NCBI GenBank assembly: GCA_009363875.1
Contig: CM018691.1
Coordinates: forward strand, 44,141,399 to 44,205,398
Source: Mikania micrantha
Lineage: Eukaryota; Streptophyta; Magnoliopsida; Asterales; Asteraceae
Length of the DNA stretch: 64,000 bases
Direction of reading: 5' to 3'
A program made the position numbers and the translations under genes. Shown here piece after piece: positions 12,385 to 25,450 of the stretch. Position 1 is the stretch's first letter. The number at the start of each line of letters is the position of its first letter. The notes under the pieces are model-generated. The model worked only from the letters and a program-made list of their open reading frames with translations. It was not told the origin of the DNA and did no database searches.

Positions 12385-12743
12385 CATTCTGAATCAAACC
12401 ATACTCATAGAATTCTCTCTAACTCACTGTAACATTCGAAATCAACTCAAGAACCGAGCGCGACTGAGGTTAACGAGAACTCGATCAATACTTCACCAAT
12501 CCAGGTAATCTTAGGGTCTTTAGATTCGGTTTATGTTGTAGAACAAAAGCCCTAAACTTCTGGACTCTCACAATTCGTGTGTAAATCGAATTTGATCAAT
12601 TTGATTTCTAGGGTTCTTGAGGATTTATGGTTAATCTCCGAATGTGTTTATTTCAAATTTGAAATGCATTCAAAATAAAAAAACATATCACAGTTTATTG
12701 GTAAAAGCTTTTGGGTGTGAGATCCATGGTCGCTGGTTCAATC
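12385..12743 (+). repeat. Partial tandem duplication inside E4 5' LTR
   Basis: Repeats 11763-12119 almost base for base (CATAGAATTCTCTCTAACTC, then the tRNA-like module) and is absent from the right LTR, so it arose after insertion. Confidence 0.75.
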
Positions 12744-13519
12744 CTAGCCATCATCTAGGCAATAATCAACAACCCTAACTATATCACTACGTTCAAAAAC
12801 AAGATTTAATCAATCATAATCAATCTAGAAGGTTAAAGTGAACCGTTACCTATTCCAACGGAGTTCTGCGGTTAAAAAGACGATCCGGGCTTGTAGAAAC
12901 GTTCCCTGGTCCGATCTAAACCTTGAGAAGCCTTAAAAATTGAAGTTTTGATGATTTGGAAGTGGGTTTTTCGTGGTTGGTGGCTGAGACGTCGAAAATA
13001 AGATAAGATTTTGATTTTTGGATGAGATCTTGACTTTTTAAGCAATTTTCCCGACTTTCTGGCCCCAGGCGCATCGCCCCACCTCGGGGGTTGTCCCGGG
13101 GCGTAACGCACGGGTCCATGGCGGCCAGATTTTGATCTTATCTTCGTTTCGCGATTCCGGGAGCATACGAACTCCGTTTTGCGCACGGTTTTCGCCTATG
13201 TTCACGATTTTTCGAGCTCTTTCCAATGGTTATAATCTCAAGACTTAAAGAGTTGAAAATATTTTACCTCTAATCTATTGCTATATTTGATTCAGTGTAT
13301 TTTGAAATCGGAGCCTCGTTTCACGATTTCGCTTACACTCATTCTCTTCATTTTCGAGTTATGATTCTAACCTGAGAATTTTGAGTCGTCACACATATCA
13401 TCGTGGATTTCAAGCACGATCAAATGTGTTTATTTCTTTGATAACTCAATTCTTCGAACATCAACAGTTACCGAAATCTCGCACGTTTATTTTTAAGCTG
13501 CTAAATTTTCGGGTGTTAC
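12744..13519 (-). mobile_element. Fragment of an E3/T-type LTR, reversed
   Basis: CCTAGCCATCATCTAGGCAA at 12745 is the reverse complement of the E3 LTR at 17175-17200, and similarity continues. The minus-strand start is TGTAACACCCGAAAATTTAG at 13519. Only the 5' part of an LTR is present. The three overlapping minus-strand ORFs in 12872-13226 lie in this LTR sequence and are not genes. Confidence 0.6.
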
Positions 13520-14171
13520 ATTATTCTTGAGTCATAAACAAATACAAGGATGCAATACTTTGGTATATGCTAGAATTATATTTGACTGCTATATGCTGCC
13601 TACTTGTTTGTATATCTATGTGTTATTACTATTCGGATAATCATATACAATACATTAGTACTAGTAGCCTTTGATTAACATGACTTATGTCATTGCTTAT
13701 ATTGAAGGTGAAATTCCAAAAACATTTACTGTTACTAGTAGCCTTTCTTTAGCGACTTTGTGTCATTATGTTAGTAAAGGTGAAATTGCCAAATTATATC
13801 ATCAAACATTGTGGAATACATATATATTTAGATATCTTCTTATTAGACTATTGTTAGCATCTTATTTCTTTATATATACCTTTATATCAAATTGTATGAG
13901 ATCTCACCAACTATGCAAATAGTTGATCAAAACTTATTTTACATGTGTAACATGCTTGATAGCATGGATGAGGACACATTTAGAATACTAGGACCTAGAT
14001 AGTATCAATTAAACAATATTATGTAATATGGAAATGTGATGTTCATTTGAATAAATTTGTGTGTGAATTGAATTGGAATGTTAAATATTGAAACTTTCAA
14101 AGTAGCACCAAGAGCTTTTCAACAATCAAACTTACACCCCGACGTATTCCGTCGTTGGTTGGGGTGTGACA

Positions 14172-14190
14172 GATTGATATCAGAGCCTTG
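14172..14190 (+). other. E4 primer binding site (tRNA-iMet type)
   Basis: GATTGATATCAGAGCC directly after the LTR terminus matches the plant initiator-Met primer site TGGTATCAGAGCC with one mismatch. Confidence 0.8.
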
Positions 14191-16746
14191 TTTATAGGGA
14201 TCTAGGTTGTTAGAAATGGTGACCTAGACTATGACTAAGCTAACCCCAAATATGAGTTACCTCATATTACTTTTGATATGTTCATTTGATGCTTATGTGC
14301 TACATGTTACATTTTGCTTTATGTGTTATATTTCATGTTGTATATTTTGTTACCATAGAGGAATGCCTTAGTTTATAATAACATATGCCTATACTAGTTT
14401 AGGAATTATCATAGAGGAATGTCGTAGCTTATAAGTGACATATGTTTCCCTTAGTTTAAGAATACCATAGAGGTATGCCTTAGACTATAATAGGAATTGT
14501 GACACATGTTATTCTTTAGCTTAAGAATATCTTAGAAAATATCTAGGTTAATTCTTATCTCATCTTCCCAAACATGCGACTGCATCATAAATTATTAGGA
14601 ATTCAAATCATTAGGCCAGAGTGCCTAAATTAAATCTTCAAAGTTGATCTAATACATATATGTTTATATGTATTATAAATTGTTTTGATAATCCCCTTAG
14701 AATTTCGTTTGTAAGTGGACATGTAGTAACTGTAAGAGTGAAATATCGGTAGTTAGGATTCCTGTCTAGGAAAGATATTTGTATAAATCCCCGATGTACT
14801 GTGGGACCAGTCTATCTTTCCTGGGGACTCCTGATGAGAGTATTTCGACTTATAGACCAAAGCATGTCATACCAAAAACTTTACAAACTATATAATTCTA
14901 ATATGTCAAAGGTTTTCAATTTTGATTACCATTTCTTATTGTTTTAAACAAGTCTAAATGATTTATTATGTGTGATTTTTTATTTCCATGACATTATATC
15001 TAAGATTAGTAATAATATTTTATTACTATATCTAAGGTAATAACAATGTCACAAACTCCATGTATTATATAGTTCTTCAAATTCCAATTCGTATCCAAAT
15101 CTTAACACACTTGCATTTTGCTATCCATTTAAAATGATTAAACAAATTACAACACACCGAATTTCTAGGCTTGATGTCTTTTATATTCCATCTATAAATT
15201 CTAAGTGACATCACCTTATAAAATGTAATTTTGATTTAGTTTTATAACTCTATTAGAGTTTAGTTTGTTAAGGTTTCATGTACTAACTAGAAGGGTGAAT
15301 ATCGGTAGTTAAGACTCCTGTCTAGGAAAGTGATTCATAATCCTCGACGGGGGAGCAGTTTAGCTTTCCTGGGGACTCTTAATGAGAATATTTTAGCTAT
15401 AGGCCTAAGCATGGTTACACCTTGCAACTAAATTCTAACAAATCAAAGGTGTCTAATTTGGATACCACTCCTTCTGAATTTATTAAAATGCAAATGATTT
15501 TAAGGCTTTACATCAAATTCTGAAATATTTTGACGTCATACTAAGTTAGTGATGGTGATTCATCACTATAATTTAAAAGATATGATGTCATTCTCCTTTG
15601 CTTGACAACACTTATGATTCAAGAAGCCAATAACATCATACCTAAGATTTGTGATGGTGATACATCATAATATCTAAAAGATTATGGTGTTACCATTCTT
15701 TGTGAGATAATACATATTATTCAAGAATTCAATAACATTATATCTAAGATTTGTGATGGTGATACATTACAACATCTAAAAGGTCATGATATTCCTTATT
15801 CTTTGTTTGTTAACACATACAATTCAAGAAAGCAATAAATACCTAAGATTTGTGATACAACACAATATCTCAAAAGTTATGGTGTTACAATTCGTTTTGG
15901 ACATTGTGTAGGTCATAATTCAAGAAACCAATAATATACCTAAAGATTAGTGAGGTTAATTCATCACTATATCTTGGTACAAATTCAACATCAAATCAAT
16001 CATTCAACTCCTATTCAAATGTATGTATACATAAAGTTTAGGTTAGTATTGGTTGATGATTGGTATGCTTTCAAAGTACGATTGGTGTGGTGGGTTGGCT
16101 GCGGTATACCCTATATATAAGCACCAATAGTACATTGGGAGTAGAACCATAAACTTGACCAAGTAGGTTATAATTTCGACTAAGCGGTTAGTTAATCAAA
16201 TATTATTATACCAAGGTTTGAGGTGTATTTTTTTCATAAACAAACTTAAATTAAATGGTAATGATATTGTAACTAAGATTAGTGATTTGTCATTACATCT
16301 AAAAATTTATAATGTCATATGTTTTTGAAGTCTATATTACAATTCCATGACTCATTAGGATATTATGCTTAAGATTTAGTGATAAATATTATCACATTGG
16401 AAGTACTATAATATCACTGAACTTATGTAATTCATAAAATCCTATATTATTCATAACCTAACTCTTTCTATTTATACAAAATCTTTCTCTTTAAACAAGA
16501 TGATACGTCATCAAAACTCATACAGATCTCATCTTATGTTACACCATTTTCCTGATAAACGATGCTAGTGGCGCAACTGGTCATCATATTCAAAACTATA
16601 GATACAGTAAACATAAGTTAATGATCAAAACCTTTGAATCCTTGGTAAACAAAACTCAATCATAACTCACTATTCCCATGTCATAACAACTAGATATATC
16701 AACATAAATACGAACACTAATTAATTGAAATAACACATCTGATAGG
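14191..16746 (+). other. E4 internal region, non-coding, built of degenerate repeats
   Basis: No ORF of note. About three 75-bp units around CATAGAGGAATGCCTTAG occupy 14350-14530. Two copies of a hairpin-bearing unit lie at 14740-14880 and 15290-15415. Several units of about 110 bp containing TAAGATTTGTGATGGTGATA occupy 15530-15970, with echoes to 16420. A conserved stem-loop module sits at 16077-16133. 16430-16746 shows nothing recognisable. Confidence 0.6.
16077..16133 (+). other. Conserved stem-loop module, short form (E4 leader)
   Basis: Arms GTACGATTGGTG and CACCAATAGTAC pair at 11 of 12 positions. Between them lies the shared core TGGTGGGTTGGCTGCGG ... CCCTATATATAAG. Confidence 0.7.
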
Positions 16747-18372
16747 ACTCTTCGCGGTATACCAAGACCATTTTGAGGTATCTTGGTGGTACGCGATGAG
16801 TCCAAAATATCTGATGGACTCCGGAAATCTTTGCGGTACGCCAAGCCCTTTTCGAGGCTCCTTGGCGGTACGCGACGAGTGAGTCGGTCTAAATGATCAG
16901 ATTGAAAAATCAGATTTTTCATGCAGAAGTTCATATATTTCTTCTTTCGAACTTCAGCTCCACCACAATCCATCAGATCGAATTTTTGCCATTTAAACTC
17001 AATTCTGAAGCCACCAAAACATCGAGATCGAGCTAGGGAACGATTCTACAGCTCCTGATTGTCGTTTTCATCCAAAAAATCCGTCCGAACGAGTAACGAT
17101 TCGTTTTGTCCTACTAGTTTGATAATGGTTAGATTAGATCTAGTTTTTGAAGGTAATGCAATAGTTATGATTGTTGATTATTGCCTAGATGATGGCTAGG
17201 AATGGTTAGAAACAAAGAACCCTGTATGTTAACCGTTAAATCCTTGTTTTGATCCGTTATATTTCCCGGTTATCATGAAACTATATCTTAGATTATAATG
17301 GTTTAAACCATGTGATTGTAATAATGATTGTGATTGTCTTGAACATTCCTTGAAATGATAGGTTAAATCCAAGTGTTTCAAACTAATGACAAGCAGATAA
17401 TCATTGGAATAACGATCTGATGTTTATGATAACAGTTAGATTAGTACATTGAACATGGTTATTAAACCTATTCTAATATCACATCCTTATGTTTCATGAT
17501 ATTTGGGTGATCAATAACAAGGATCAACTATTACTCAGCCAGAAATCCATCTAGAACTGTTTCAGTAATATAATCAGCAACAATACCTCTTTGGTTAATC
17601 TGAGAATATCCTGATTAATCTAATGAGTCATCAATATTGTATGAGGAACCTGAATCATTATAGGTTCCCACATTATCATACATTGTATGATATTCAACTA
17701 AATTAACTAATTAAAGACTTTATATCAATTTGATGACTTTAAAGACAATGTCTTTGACATCAAACTTTCAGAAAGATTTAATCAGTAAGTTAAAATATAA
17801 ATAACTTATAAAACATTAACTAATGCAGAATTAAACCATAACTACCAGTCTGTGCATTTTCTGCTAACTTCAATATCTTAGTTGAGTTTCGTACAACCCT
17901 TTTTTTTAATGTTTTACAAACATCGGGGTACTACTGTGAAACATTTCTTGAACATATGATATGTATCACTATTCTCTGTTTGATTTCATGTGAACTTGTG
18001 GCGAGCTTGTAAGATTTCATGGGATTTTGCCTGTAGCTCTCTATCACAGTATCTAAAAGTCCTCATTCCTCAAACTGTATCTGGTGAACCCATGTGGGGC
18101 GGAAGAGGAAATAATAATAGTACTATCGGCTGACAACCCATTCACTGGGAGGTTTGCTTCTCCCCTAGTGTGATGGGCATTAAGACAATGAGGCACTAAG
18201 ATATTTATCGATGTGTAGTATCTTTATAGAACAAGAACGGAGTAGTCCGAAAGGAACCAGATGTAGGTCCCATGGTTATCTTTGGAACTGTGTATCAGTA
18301 TCTTGCATATCATATCATATCATATTGTGTAAATCAATCAATACGAACTCACGAGCTTTGTGCTGACCTTTC
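16747..18372 (+). mobile_element. E3 5' LTR, left part
   Basis: Matches 58062-59080 closely (GATCAGATTGAAAAATCAGA; GATTATTGCCTAGATGATGG). It begins at the paired CGCGGTA motifs; the first 200 bp present in the 3' LTR are missing. Interrupted at 18372 by solo LTR S. The 105-codon minus ORF at 16656-16973 and the small plus ORFs are not genes. Confidence 0.8.
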
Positions 18373-21204
18373 TGTAATATCAGTGCCGGAAATGTAACCG
18401 GAACACTGACATGAACATGATTTCAGGTACTAACTATGTGTCCTACATTGTATATTCTTATCATTTAATGCTTGACACAAAACTATTACGCATGTATTTG
18501 AGAAACATGTTTCAAATCCACGGTTTAACAGTCAGAAACATATCTGACAACACAGAACTGTCACATGAATGCCTGTTAGAATTCTATTATGTATAAACGT
18601 ATGTGAGGATGTACGAAACAAAACAATAACAGATGTTGTTACGTGAATATTAAACTGACGGAATATTCGTGTGGGTGACGATTCGCACGAATATATCCGA
18701 ATGTTTGACGTTCTGAATGATGTCCGATAATTAGAAAACCAAATCGGAAAGTATAGTTATCGTCGTGTTTGTACGGGTGACGATCCGAACGAATACGCGC
18801 GAAAACCGTACGATTCGATTAAAAAGTTAAATTTAACGTTTTCAGGAATTTAAAAATAAACAAAAGATATTTAGTTAATTTATTTGGAATTACAACCTAA
18901 AATAATTTGCTAAACTCTATTTTAAAACTGCAACGAATCGTTACGAAAACGACCGAAAACCGACGCTTCTACACGAAACTGAGCGAGACCGAACACGTCG
19001 GGTGTTTGAAAGACTTTAATATGGCATAAAATGCCATATCTCCTCCCTACCTACCAGCTCCATCACCACCAATTTCGTTCCCCTCTCTCTAGATTTTCTC
19101 TCACTAGAAATTCTAACCCTAGATTTCTCCATACACTACCAAATCGAGCCATTTTGGTGTCAAAACGATCCTCAAAACTTGTAGAGCAGGAAAGTACAAA
19201 CGATCTGAGCGTTGAACCATCAAAATCCAGGTAGAATCGACCTTAAACTCTCGATTTTTAGGGTTTTCAACCCCTTGTTCGAACCCCACTTAAAAATCGG
19301 TTCTAGCCCACCTACACTTTGCTGAGTTCGAACGGCCGAATGTAGTGTTCATCAAATTGGCCGAATTGCCGCAGGCCGCATGAGCCAGCTCCAAAGCCGA
19401 ATGGGCTTAAGGCCGAATGAGGCTCTATTCGCATGGTATCATCATTCGGTCGGGTGCCCTCTTTCGCATTCATCTTTCATTCGGCCAAGTCTCCTCCTTC
19501 GCATGATCAATCATTCGTGGAGCTTAGACATTCGCATGGCAGCCCTCATTCGGCAAACCGCTTCCCTCACATGCCTAGCTACATTCGGCCATCCTATTCG
19601 CATGAGCACCATACTTGGCTGGTTAACTTCATTCGTACGGACTGATTTAGTTCGGGAAAAGGTACCAAACTATGGGGCTAACCACTTACACACATTACAT
19701 GCATGCATGGGGTTTGTATGTGGATGGCATGCATGATAAAGTCATTAGGGTTTCATTAGGATACAAATTGGTTTTTGTAAACCAGCTACACAAAGGTTTA
19801 ATTATAGGTTTTCTAAATGACAATGATGTGTAAACATGGGTCATTGAATATAAGTTGGGTTTAAGACACATGGGTTTCATTTAATGAAATCATGAATAGG
19901 GTTTTTAAAGACCAAGGTTTTCCTAAATCATTTTGACATATACACATGGATTTTGGACATCATTTGGGTTTAACACCTTCGAAATTTCATTAAACTAAAG
20001 CATGAATAATATGGTGAAAATTCATTAAGGACCAAGACAATAATTTAAGTATATAGGTGTTGATTTCATTGTTAACACCTAACACTTAGAAATTTCATGT
20101 AAACATATAACTACATTAGATCGTTCACTTGAACATTCTAGGATGGGTTATACACAAGGATGATCAAATAACCATGGAAGACGAAAACATAGCAAAGGAC
20201 TTAGAGTTAATCGAGTGATATTAACTCAAGTATAACATGTTAACTTTTGAATTCTCAAAATAAATAGTGTTTAATAAAAGGAAAAATGATTTGTAACTGT
20301 CTTAAAATAAATTATTTGATTTCTAACCTAAAGATTATAAATTAAACAATAATTATTAATGATGATTTTATTAAAAAGACCATGAATGTAATGAATTAGA
20401 CCTTATATAAGTAAGGTTTGGTTGTGAACATCTACGGGGTAAAGGGATAATTAGTGTAGACTAGTTAGAGATACATAGAAACACACTAGCAACGTAGGAC
20501 ACATAGTTGCACACCGAGACCAAAACCCTAGATACGTCTATTATAAATACTTATAGTATTTGAATCTTTTTAAAACAACTCAGGTACTGAAGATACTTAA
20601 TCTACAAGTAACGAGTGGGCATTTTTGTCGTGAATCATTACATAGCAACACAAGTGAGTTCATTGCCCCTTTTCTAAACATTTTCGTTTACAAACGCGGG
20701 GCTAAGAAGCATGCGTAAATTATTTTCTTCAAATATGTTTTAAATAAATTCTTTTACTTCTTGTATGTTTATATGCATAATTGTATCCTAGACTCTTGTC
20801 TAGGTAACTATTACAGGTCTACAAAATAACTTAATTACTCTCAAAGAGTAAGATAATGTTTATATGCATATCAGTGGTGTTCAAGAAAACTAAATATCAA
20901 ATTCAAAGGACTAATATCAGTGTCGTGTTTAAGGAAACTAAAACTCAAATTCAAAGAATCAATGTAAGTGTAGTGTTCAAGAAAACTAAGTATCAAGATC
21001 AAAGGACTCATATCCGTGTGTGAATCAAAGAACTGATAAACTCAATAACCAACAATTCAAGGTGAATGTCTGTTGTATGCCGATCAAGACCTCGTGAAAA
21101 CACACGGAAAGTACCGGCATAAATAGTAGACTTTTATAGTCAAGCTATAATGGGCATAAATCAAACAATCAAACGAAATCAAGAGAACAGTGGTGAACAA
21201 AGAT

Positions 21205-21209
21205 AAAAG
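21205..21209. repeat. E1 target-site duplication, left
   Basis: AAAAG, repeated exactly at 34709-34713 on the other side of E1. Confidence 0.9.
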
Positions 21210-21533
21210 TGTAACATCACTGTACTTTCAGTTGTCCGTACGTCCGTACATCCGTACGATTGTACTGTTACGACTGGAGATTTATTTATTATGAATGAGT
21301 ATGAAATTATTGATTTACATTACTGATATTATCACTATTATTGGTATACATGATTATAATTTATTATACGCGTAAACCACGGGAAGTTTAGCTGTAATTC
21401 AACTAAACAGACCCGTAGTGTTTATCGCGGTTACTTATCACTGATAATGATGGATTATTGATCTGGGAATGGATTGAGATGGAATTGGGAGTTTGTTTGA
21501 GTCTGGTTACTAAACGTAGTCAAGGACCCATGG

Positions 21534-21630
21534 CCATGGTTTATCGAAATAGCGGTGGGACGGTGGCTAGGGCAGTTGCGACTGACCCTTACATATGCCC
21601 TATATATATGCATATTTCGGTCTATCATGG
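21534..21630 (+). other. Conserved stem-loop module, E1 5' LTR
   Basis: Outer arms CCATGG..ATCGAAATAGC and GCATATTTCGGTCTATCATGG pair imperfectly. The inner mini-stem CAGT-TGCG-ACTG sits within AGGG/CCCT. The core reads GGTGGGACGGTGG ... CATATGCCCTATATATATG. Confidence 0.7.
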
Positions 21631-22629
21631 ATGTGTCAGTGACTAGGGTTTAGTGGGTTTTTGGTTTGGGAAATGATAATATCAAAGTTATTAAAGAATG
21701 GGAATTAATTACGCGAAGTGAGGTTACGAATGCTATTTAATCGTGAATATTAATTTAGGAATATTAACTTAATAATGTATTCGCGCGAGTGACGATTCAC
21801 GCGAATATAATTATTAGGAATAATATTCTAAAACGATATTCCATAAATCATAGATCAAATCGAAATGCGATACGAGCATCGGATTCGCAAAGGTGACGAT
21901 CTTTACGAATACGTACGCGAGTAACGCGTTTCGACAAGATATGTAAATAATATTTAATGATATTAAATTAATGATTGTGAACTTAAAACGTTTATTAGGA
22001 ATCACAACCTAAAATGTTTTCGAATAAATTAATTTATTTAAATAATTATTTAACGAAAACCGAAAACGGAATTTATTTTACGGAACAATTTATTTAAGCT
22101 TATTTTAATTAAACAAAACTAATTTATTTAAAACGGGTTATGGTTTTAAATATGTTACGTTAGAAAACCGAGCATTTTATTTATTATTATCGCGATAAAA
22201 ACGAGACCGAGCACGTAAAGATAACGCGCATTATAAGAAAGAATTTCTTCTTTCTTTTTCATTTCAACAAATTACTCTCTCTCTCTAAAAACACACACAC
22301 CCACATTCTCTCTACCTTCTCACTAGTTTTTCTTGATCATTACTCCACGAAATCGAGGGATCTTGGTGTCCACACGTTCGTGTGAACGAGAGCTACAAGA
22401 GGATACAAAGAAGTCAAGCTTTAGATCGAGTTTGTGAGGTATGTAGACGTTTTTATTTTCGGTTTTCATTTAGGTATCTAGAATCGGTTGATGTTATTAC
22501 CCCTTAAACGATTTTAGGGTTCTAGATGGGAAATCGAGTTGTGGTTGTAATCATGGAAGCCATTAACGACCTTAAACCTGCAAAAACTTGAAGTTGAAGG
22601 TGATGAGCTGATGGTTCGTGACACAGACC

Positions 22630-23085
22630 AAGGGCCGAACCCTGTAGCTCACCCGGACGAACCCTAGCTGGGCGGGAACAAGGGTGGCGAACTATTGTTT
22701 CAGCCGAACCCTAGATGAAACGAACCTCCTTGTTCCTTCTTGCCACGAACCCTGAAAAGTCATGGCCGAACCCTGGCCAATTGCAGGTGGTTCCAGCCGA
22801 ACCCTGCATGCTCACTATGGTCGAACCTTTTCTTGTCACGAACCCAGCGAACCCAGCGAACCCTCGGCAGACCTTAAGCTTCTACGAACCATATGGGCTT
22901 AGCCGAACCCTAGTTACACCGAACCATTTGGTTTGGGACACGAATCTTGATGAGTAAACCCTACTAAGCGAACCTAGCCACATAGATTCTAACTGCCGAA
23001 CCCTAGTCACCTTAAGAGCCGAACCCTATGCCATAACATTAACAGGTTCGCTGCCCTAGAGGCTATTCAAACCCAAACGAACCTA
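22630..23085 (+). repeat. Array of CGAACC motifs, E1 5' LTR
   Basis: I count 18 CGAACC hexamers on the plus strand, many as GCCGAACCCTA, at irregular 9-50 nt spacing. Same array at 32441-32896 in the 3' LTR. Confidence 0.85.
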
Positions 23086-23940
23086 AGCTAGGGTTAAGGG
23101 GAAGATTAAGAACTAGGAGAGATTAAGGATAACCATGCATGCATAATTGATAATAGTCACCACCTTTTACTTGACTATATATACATATATAATTATGTAG
23201 ACTCATTATGAAATGTAAACTTGGGAAGAAATAACTTAAACATAAATTGTTTTAAATATGGATTTGAATTAAGTGATATGAATCATGGTGGTTGATTTAT
23301 TGAAGGCATGCATGTGTATCTTTAAAGATAAGGATTAATAAAGAAAATAACCTTGGTTAACAAGCGGGGATCATACACACAAGTTTTCAATTAAACATTA
23401 TTAAGTTATAGTTGAAAACTTAGGAGTCTAAGATGCATTTTGCGTTGATCACTTATTAAGGATTTTTGGTTATCACTTAAACTAACAAGTTTGGATGATT
23501 TTCTTGTGATAATCATTTCAAAGTTTCAAGTGTACAACTTAACTTAGAATAAAGAAACTAAGTTAAAACGACATTGTGATTAAGAATAAACACTTACGAC
23601 TAACTAAGTTGAAATACTACTCATATACTTATGAACACGAAAACACGCGCTAATTGCAGATAATTGAGTGGATCTTGAGATTTATTTACGCGAGCGCGCA
23701 TACTTCTAAAACATTGAATCTCAGGACTACAGGTGAGTTTTCATAACCTCCCTTTCTTTAAACTGTTTTAGTTTTAAAACTCGGAGGTGAAACATGTATA
23801 CCGGTTTAAATATTATTTCGATAACACAAGGATAATACCTGTTTATCATTATGATATTCATATTATGGATTATCACTGATTTTTCATTATTATTTATCCG
23901 TGTAAATATTGTTATTGATTTCGGTCAATAACAAAGATTA

Positions 23941-24180
23941 CATGTATTGTCACGTGGATGAGTTCCACATCCGTGAATCATTGCCTTTGACTTCGGTTGA
24001 TTGCTTTGACTTCATGTATTGTCACGTGGATGAGTTCCACATCCGTGAATCATTGCCTTTGACTTCGGTTGATTGCTTTGACTTCATGTATTGTCACGTG
24101 GATGAGTTCCACATCCGTGAATCATTGCTTTTGACTTCGGTTAAATGCTTTGGATTCATGTATTGTCACGTGGTTAGCGA
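23941..24180 (+). repeat. 72-bp tandem repeats with G-boxes, E1 5' LTR
   Basis: Copies start at 23941, 24013, 24085 and 24157 (the last partial). Each contains CACGTG (23951, 24023, 24095, 24167) within CACGTGGATGAGTTCCAC, itself a small hairpin. The unit is a multiple of 3, which explains the open frame at 23909-24214. Confidence 0.9.
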
Positions 24181-24897
24181 CCACTCCATGATTCATGTAT
24201 CTAACTCATGTTAAATACATAAGGAATCATGTATAGTCACGAACATTGATTGAGAATATGATTGATTGAGTTTGGTTGATTTGTTGTGGATTGATTGCCT
24301 ATATTTGATTATGATTATTTGTGATTGGCTATGATTGATTTGGTTATGTGGTTATGTGATTGTGTATGTGTTTGGTTGTTGAGTTGATGGATGTGTGTTG
24401 GATTATCTCATACAGGTATTCATATGGATTTTCTCAAGAAGATCATAAGTTTTATACTCGTTTTAAAACAAAGCATTTTATAAAACCCCTTTTAAGTATA
24501 AACTTTCAAACTCATTTTTACTAAAACATTTTTGAATATAAAAACTTATGATTACTCACCAACTACTTTTGTAGTTGACACTTGATTTCTTACATGTTTC
24601 AGGTGATGGAGACAAGTAGGATGAAGAGGATGATCTCTTCTATTTTGGACATCATCATCATATAGGATTCTCGGACTTAGTTAATTAACTAAATTTCTGG
24701 CGATTAGAGTTTAGTTAGTTTAACTAAATCTTTTGTGTATTTGATGTATTTGATTCATGATGAACATGATTTTTGTGTAATTATTGTGGTTGATTAAATG
24801 ATATATGATGACATGATTTAGATGCCCATGAGCTTGTGAACAATCTACACATCCCTCGTGGCATCCCGATGATTCCGCCGTCGGTCGGGGTGTTACA

Positions 24898-24916
24898 GAT
24901 TGGTATCAGAGCCTGG
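24898..24916 (+). other. E1 primer binding site (tRNA-iMet)
   Basis: TGGTATCAGAGC at 24901-24912, three bases after the LTR end, the standard plant initiator-Met primer site. Confidence 0.93.
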
Positions 24917-25136
24917 GTTATAGGGAATTAGGTTACTAGAAATGGTTGACCTAGTCTATAACCATAGGATACCCTAGTATGAATTAATTTCATACACTAG
25001 TTAGTATATTCAGGATTTCATGCTTATGTGTTTATTACATGTTAACTGAACTCCTGTTATACATTTGAATATATATGCTGCTACTAATTTCTTGCTTACA
25101 TGTGCCCTAATGACTCGATAAGGACATACTCGTGGT

Positions 25137-25220
25137 GTATTGTAAAGGTGGTGGGACGGTGGTTTGGGCGGTTGCGACCTACCCTTATCATATGCCCTAT
25201 ACATATACCATTTACAGTAC
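25137..25220 (+). other. Conserved stem-loop module, E1 leader copy 1
   Basis: Arms GTATTGTAAA and TTTACAGTAC pair over 10 positions with one G.U. Inner stem GGT-TGCG-ACC. Core GGTGGTGGGACGGTGG ... CATATGCCCTATACATATAC. Confidence 0.75.
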
Positions 25221-25363
25221 ATCGGGTGGATGTCAGTATTGAGGAATAAGGGAACTACCCGTTTGAGACACTTATCTGCTCAGGAACTTAACTGTTTAGA
25301 AATTTATTTGCTTTAGGAATTACCTGTTAGATCTTGTGATCACCAGACAAGGACACACTCGTG

Positions 25364-25450
25364 GTATACTACAAAGGTGGTGGGACGGTGGCTGGGGCAG
25401 TTGCGACTGACCCCTACATATGCCCTATACATATACCATTTGTAGTATAT
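25364..25450 (+). other. Conserved stem-loop module, E1 leader copy 2
   Basis: Arms GTATACTACAAA and TTTGTAGTATAT pair over 12 positions (one G.U). Inner stem CAGT-TGCG-ACTG. Arm sequence differs from copy 1 on both sides in a compensating way. Confidence 0.75.

Larger units (their letters stand above)
11297..14171 (+). mobile_element. E4 5' LTR, rearranged
   Basis: Similar throughout to 59352-61892 (for example 11341-11760 against 59396-59815) and ends in GGGGTGTGACA. It differs in two ways. A segment (11763-12119) is repeated at 12385-12743. After that copy a minus-strand fragment of another LTR (12744-13519) replaces what is 60190-61221 in the right copy. The true left terminus is uncertain because similarity to the right LTR fades at 11297. 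The conserved CTCACCAAC block is at 13902. ORFs at 11394-11651 and 13671-13922 lie in LTR sequence and are not called. Confidence 0.7.
21210..24897 (+). mobile_element. E1 5' LTR
   Basis: 3688 bp. In order: a stem-loop module (21534-21630), an AT-rich stretch, a CT-rich tract (22273-22290), an array of CGAACC motifs (22630-23085), three and a half 72-bp repeats with G-boxes (23941-24180), and the conserved CTCACCAAC block (24555-24605). It ends with a potential hairpin (CCCGATGATTCCGCCGTCGG). ORFs at 21458, 22715 and 23909 recur identically in the 3' LTR because the LTRs are identical. They are not genes. Confidence 0.95.

Noticed and set aside
12872..13226. Three overlapping minus-strand ORFs up to 104 codons
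   Set aside because: They fall in the reversed LTR fragment, in several frames at once, with no recognisable protein.
22715..22957. 80-codon ORF in the E1 LTRs (also 32526-32768)
   Set aside because: Encoded by the CGAACC motif array; no domain and no support beyond an open frame.
23909..24214. 101-codon repetitive ORF in the E1 LTRs (also 33720-34025)
   Set aside because: Open only because the 72-bp repeat is a multiple of 3; it lies in LTR regulatory repeats, and its recurrence simply reflects LTR identity.
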